Shown piece after piece: positions 14,142 to 15,218 of a DNA stretch of 15,218 nucleotides. Origin of the DNA: Syntrophaceae bacterium. GTDB lineage: Bacteria; Desulfobacterota; SM23-61. The stretch is taken from assembly GCA_003154025.1 (NCBI GenBank), contig PMCE01000331.1:25368-40585 (forward strand), written 5' to 3'. The notes beneath the pieces are model-generated. The model made no database searches and had not been told where the DNA came from. It saw only the letters and a program-made list of their open reading frames with translations. The stretch's first letter is position 1, and each line of letters starts with the position of its first letter. The translations under genes and the position numbers were made by a program.

Positions 14142-14248
14142 ACGGCAAAGGATATCTCCAAAGTGAAGATGGGCAGTTATTTCCGCCCTCTGGACTTTTT
14201 CCCGCAGCTAGGTGAGAATGGGGCCGAATTCAACGGGAGGAGGCCGCG

Positions 14249-15218
14249 ATGAAAGGGATTACCAGGAGGGCATTTGTCGCCGCAGGGGCCGGGCTGCTCG
14301 GCTTCTGCAAATCTTTTGTCCCGGGGAGGAGTCCTATGGCTCAAGCGTTTGAGTATACACCGCCTGCTGATTATCCCTTTTCGAAGGAGCGCCTGGAAGC
14401 CGACGCGACGACCAAACAGGCGCCTAAAGCCCATGTGGTAAAGGTCTGTGAGAACGTATATACGGCCACGGGCTATGCCTTTGCCACGATCATCCTGGTG
14501 GTCACTCCAGGGGTGGTGGTGGTGATCGATACCACGGAGAGCCTATCCGCGGCTCGGGAAGTCATGGGGGAGTTGAAGAAAATTACGAGTCTGCCCGTGA
14601 AGGCGATCGTATACACGCACAACCACCCGGATCACTGGTTTGGAACCAGGGCCTTTTTCACGCCGGGGGTCAAGGTCATCGCTCATGAGGATTTTACCAA
14701 AGAAGTGAAGCTTCAGGATTCGCGAGGAGACAGCGCCAGGATCCGGGCGGCGGCCATGTATGGACTCTTTCTTCCTGAGCCTATGCGAGTCCCCTGGCTG
14801 ACCCCCTATCCCTGGCCCGTGTCCGTGAACCTGAGGTGGGAAGGAGTGAAACCGGAGGATCTGGTCTGGCCAAATGATACTTTTAAAGATCGAACCTCCT
14901 TGGAGGTCGGGGGAGTCACCTTCAACCTCTTCCATGCCCCGGGGGAAACCCCTGACCAGATCATCGTGCATATCCCCCAGTACAAGGTGGTGTGCCCGGC
15001 AGACAATTTTTACGCTTGTTTCCCCAATCTCTATACCATCCGGAGCACTTCCTCAAGGCCGGTTCTGGGTTGGGCCGCAGCCCAGGACACAGTCATAAAA
15101 CTGGAGCCGGAATATCTGGTCCCGGGGCACGGGGCGCCCGTGGTGGGAAAGGAAAAGATCAAAGAAACCCTGTCCAATTACCGGGATGCCATCCTCCATG
15201 TCCACAACCTGGCTTTAG
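14249..15218 (+). CDS. Tat-exported alkylsulfatase-like metallo-beta-lactamase-fold hydrolase, C-terminus cut by window edge
   Basis: Open for 323 codons from the ATG at 14249 (GGAGGAGG six bases upstream) to the window end. The N-terminus ITRRAFVAAGAGLLGF is a twin-arginine signal with RR at 6-7, so the folded enzyme is sent to the periplasm. The metal site is T-H124-N-H126-P-D128-H129 at 123-129, in the THxHxDH form. Later, PGETPDQ with Glu233, ADNFYACFPNLYTIRS (251-266) and VPGHGAP with His294 match the order of ligand motifs in SdsA1/BDS1-type linear alkylsulfatases, which use E, E and H at these places; here the second acid is Asp252. That family cleaves sulfate from long-chain alkyl sulfates. 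The C-terminal dimerisation and SCP-2-like domains lie beyond the edge, so only the catalytic part is seen. Other MBL hydrolases remain possible. Confidence 0.85.
   Translation, partial: MKGITRRAFVAAGAGLLGFCKSFVPGRSPMAQAFEYTPPADYPFSKERLEADATTKQAPKAHVVKVCENVYTATGYAFATIILVVTPGVVVVIDTTESLSAAREVMGELKKITSLPVKAIVYTHNHPDHWFGTRAFFTPGVKVIAHEDFTKEVKLQDSRGDSARIRAAAMYGLFLPEPMRVPWLTPYPWPVSVNLRWEGVKPEDLVWPNDTFKDRTSLEVGGVTFNLFHAPGETPDQIIVHIPQYKVVCPADNFYACFPNLYTIRSTSSRPVLGWAAAQDTVIKLEPEYLVPGHGAPVVGKEKIKETLSNYRDAILHVHNLAL

Larger units (their letters stand above)
13514..14248. other. 735-base gene-free region between divergent mltB-like and MBL-fold genes
   Basis: I see no supported protein gene here. It contains the promoter of the transglycosylase (13642-13669, minus), a heptamer tandem repeat (13809-13836), and the inverted-repeat element (13903-14141). 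The last 107 bases lead to the MBL-fold gene, with a strong GGAGGAGG before its ATG. The open frame of 140 codons on the minus strand across the inverted repeat has no ribosome binding site and no family resemblance. Confidence 0.55.

Noticed and set aside
1..15218. CRISPR arrays, tRNA/rRNA genes, transposases, integrases, phage or defence genes
   Set aside because: I looked on both strands and found no spaced identical repeats, tRNA arms, or coding regions with such motifs.

Overview
The window reads as chromosomal DNA of a Gram-negative anaerobe, most likely a deltaproteobacterium (Desulfobacterota, syntroph-like). Pointers are a three-gene glycolate/2-hydroxyacid oxidase set (glcD, glcE, glcF), a MltB-type periplasmic lytic transglycosylase, a twin-arginine-exported hydrolase, and a P-loop protein of the archaeal cyclic 2,3-diphosphoglycerate synthetase family. 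The phylum is inferred from gene content; there is no rRNA or other marker gene here.

Layout. Left edge (1-1227, minus strand): a secreted PEBP/YbhB-type protein with a near-consensus sigma70 promoter, followed by a HAD-fold phosphatase cut by the window edge. Centre left (1236-6904, plus strand): a leader holding a 9-codon ORF and an intrinsic terminator, then glcD-glcE-glcF and, after a leader of its own, a class I aminotransferase. GlcDEF would oxidise glycolate (or lactate or another 2-hydroxyacid) to the 2-oxoacid; the aminotransferase could aminate that product, for example glyoxylate to glycine. This is a plausible metabolic unit, but the substrate is not proven.

Centre (7168-9629): the cDPGS-like protein on the plus strand converges on an AT-richer minus-strand gene for a membrane-anchored M23 peptidase-like protein. 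Centre right (9630-12181, minus strand): an intergenic stretch with REP-like palindromes, a B12-binding-type radical SAM enzyme with its own terminator, and upstream of it an 86-residue protein of unknown family driven by an excellent sigma70 promoter. Right (12305-15218): an unexplained GC-rich, hairpin-rich stretch, a MltB-like transglycosylase (minus), a 735-base gene-free region with a 239-bp element bounded by 35-nt inverted repeats, and finally a Tat-exported alkylsulfatase-like metallo-beta-lactamase-fold hydrolase (plus) that runs off the right edge.

Most genes are ordinary metabolic or envelope genes. The less ordinary material lies between genes: the leader peptide/terminator before glcD, the strongly expressed orphan small protein next to the radical SAM enzyme, the inverted-repeat element, REP-like hairpins, and several short-period degenerate tandem repeats. 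I saw no CRISPR array, tRNA, rRNA, transposase or integrase.
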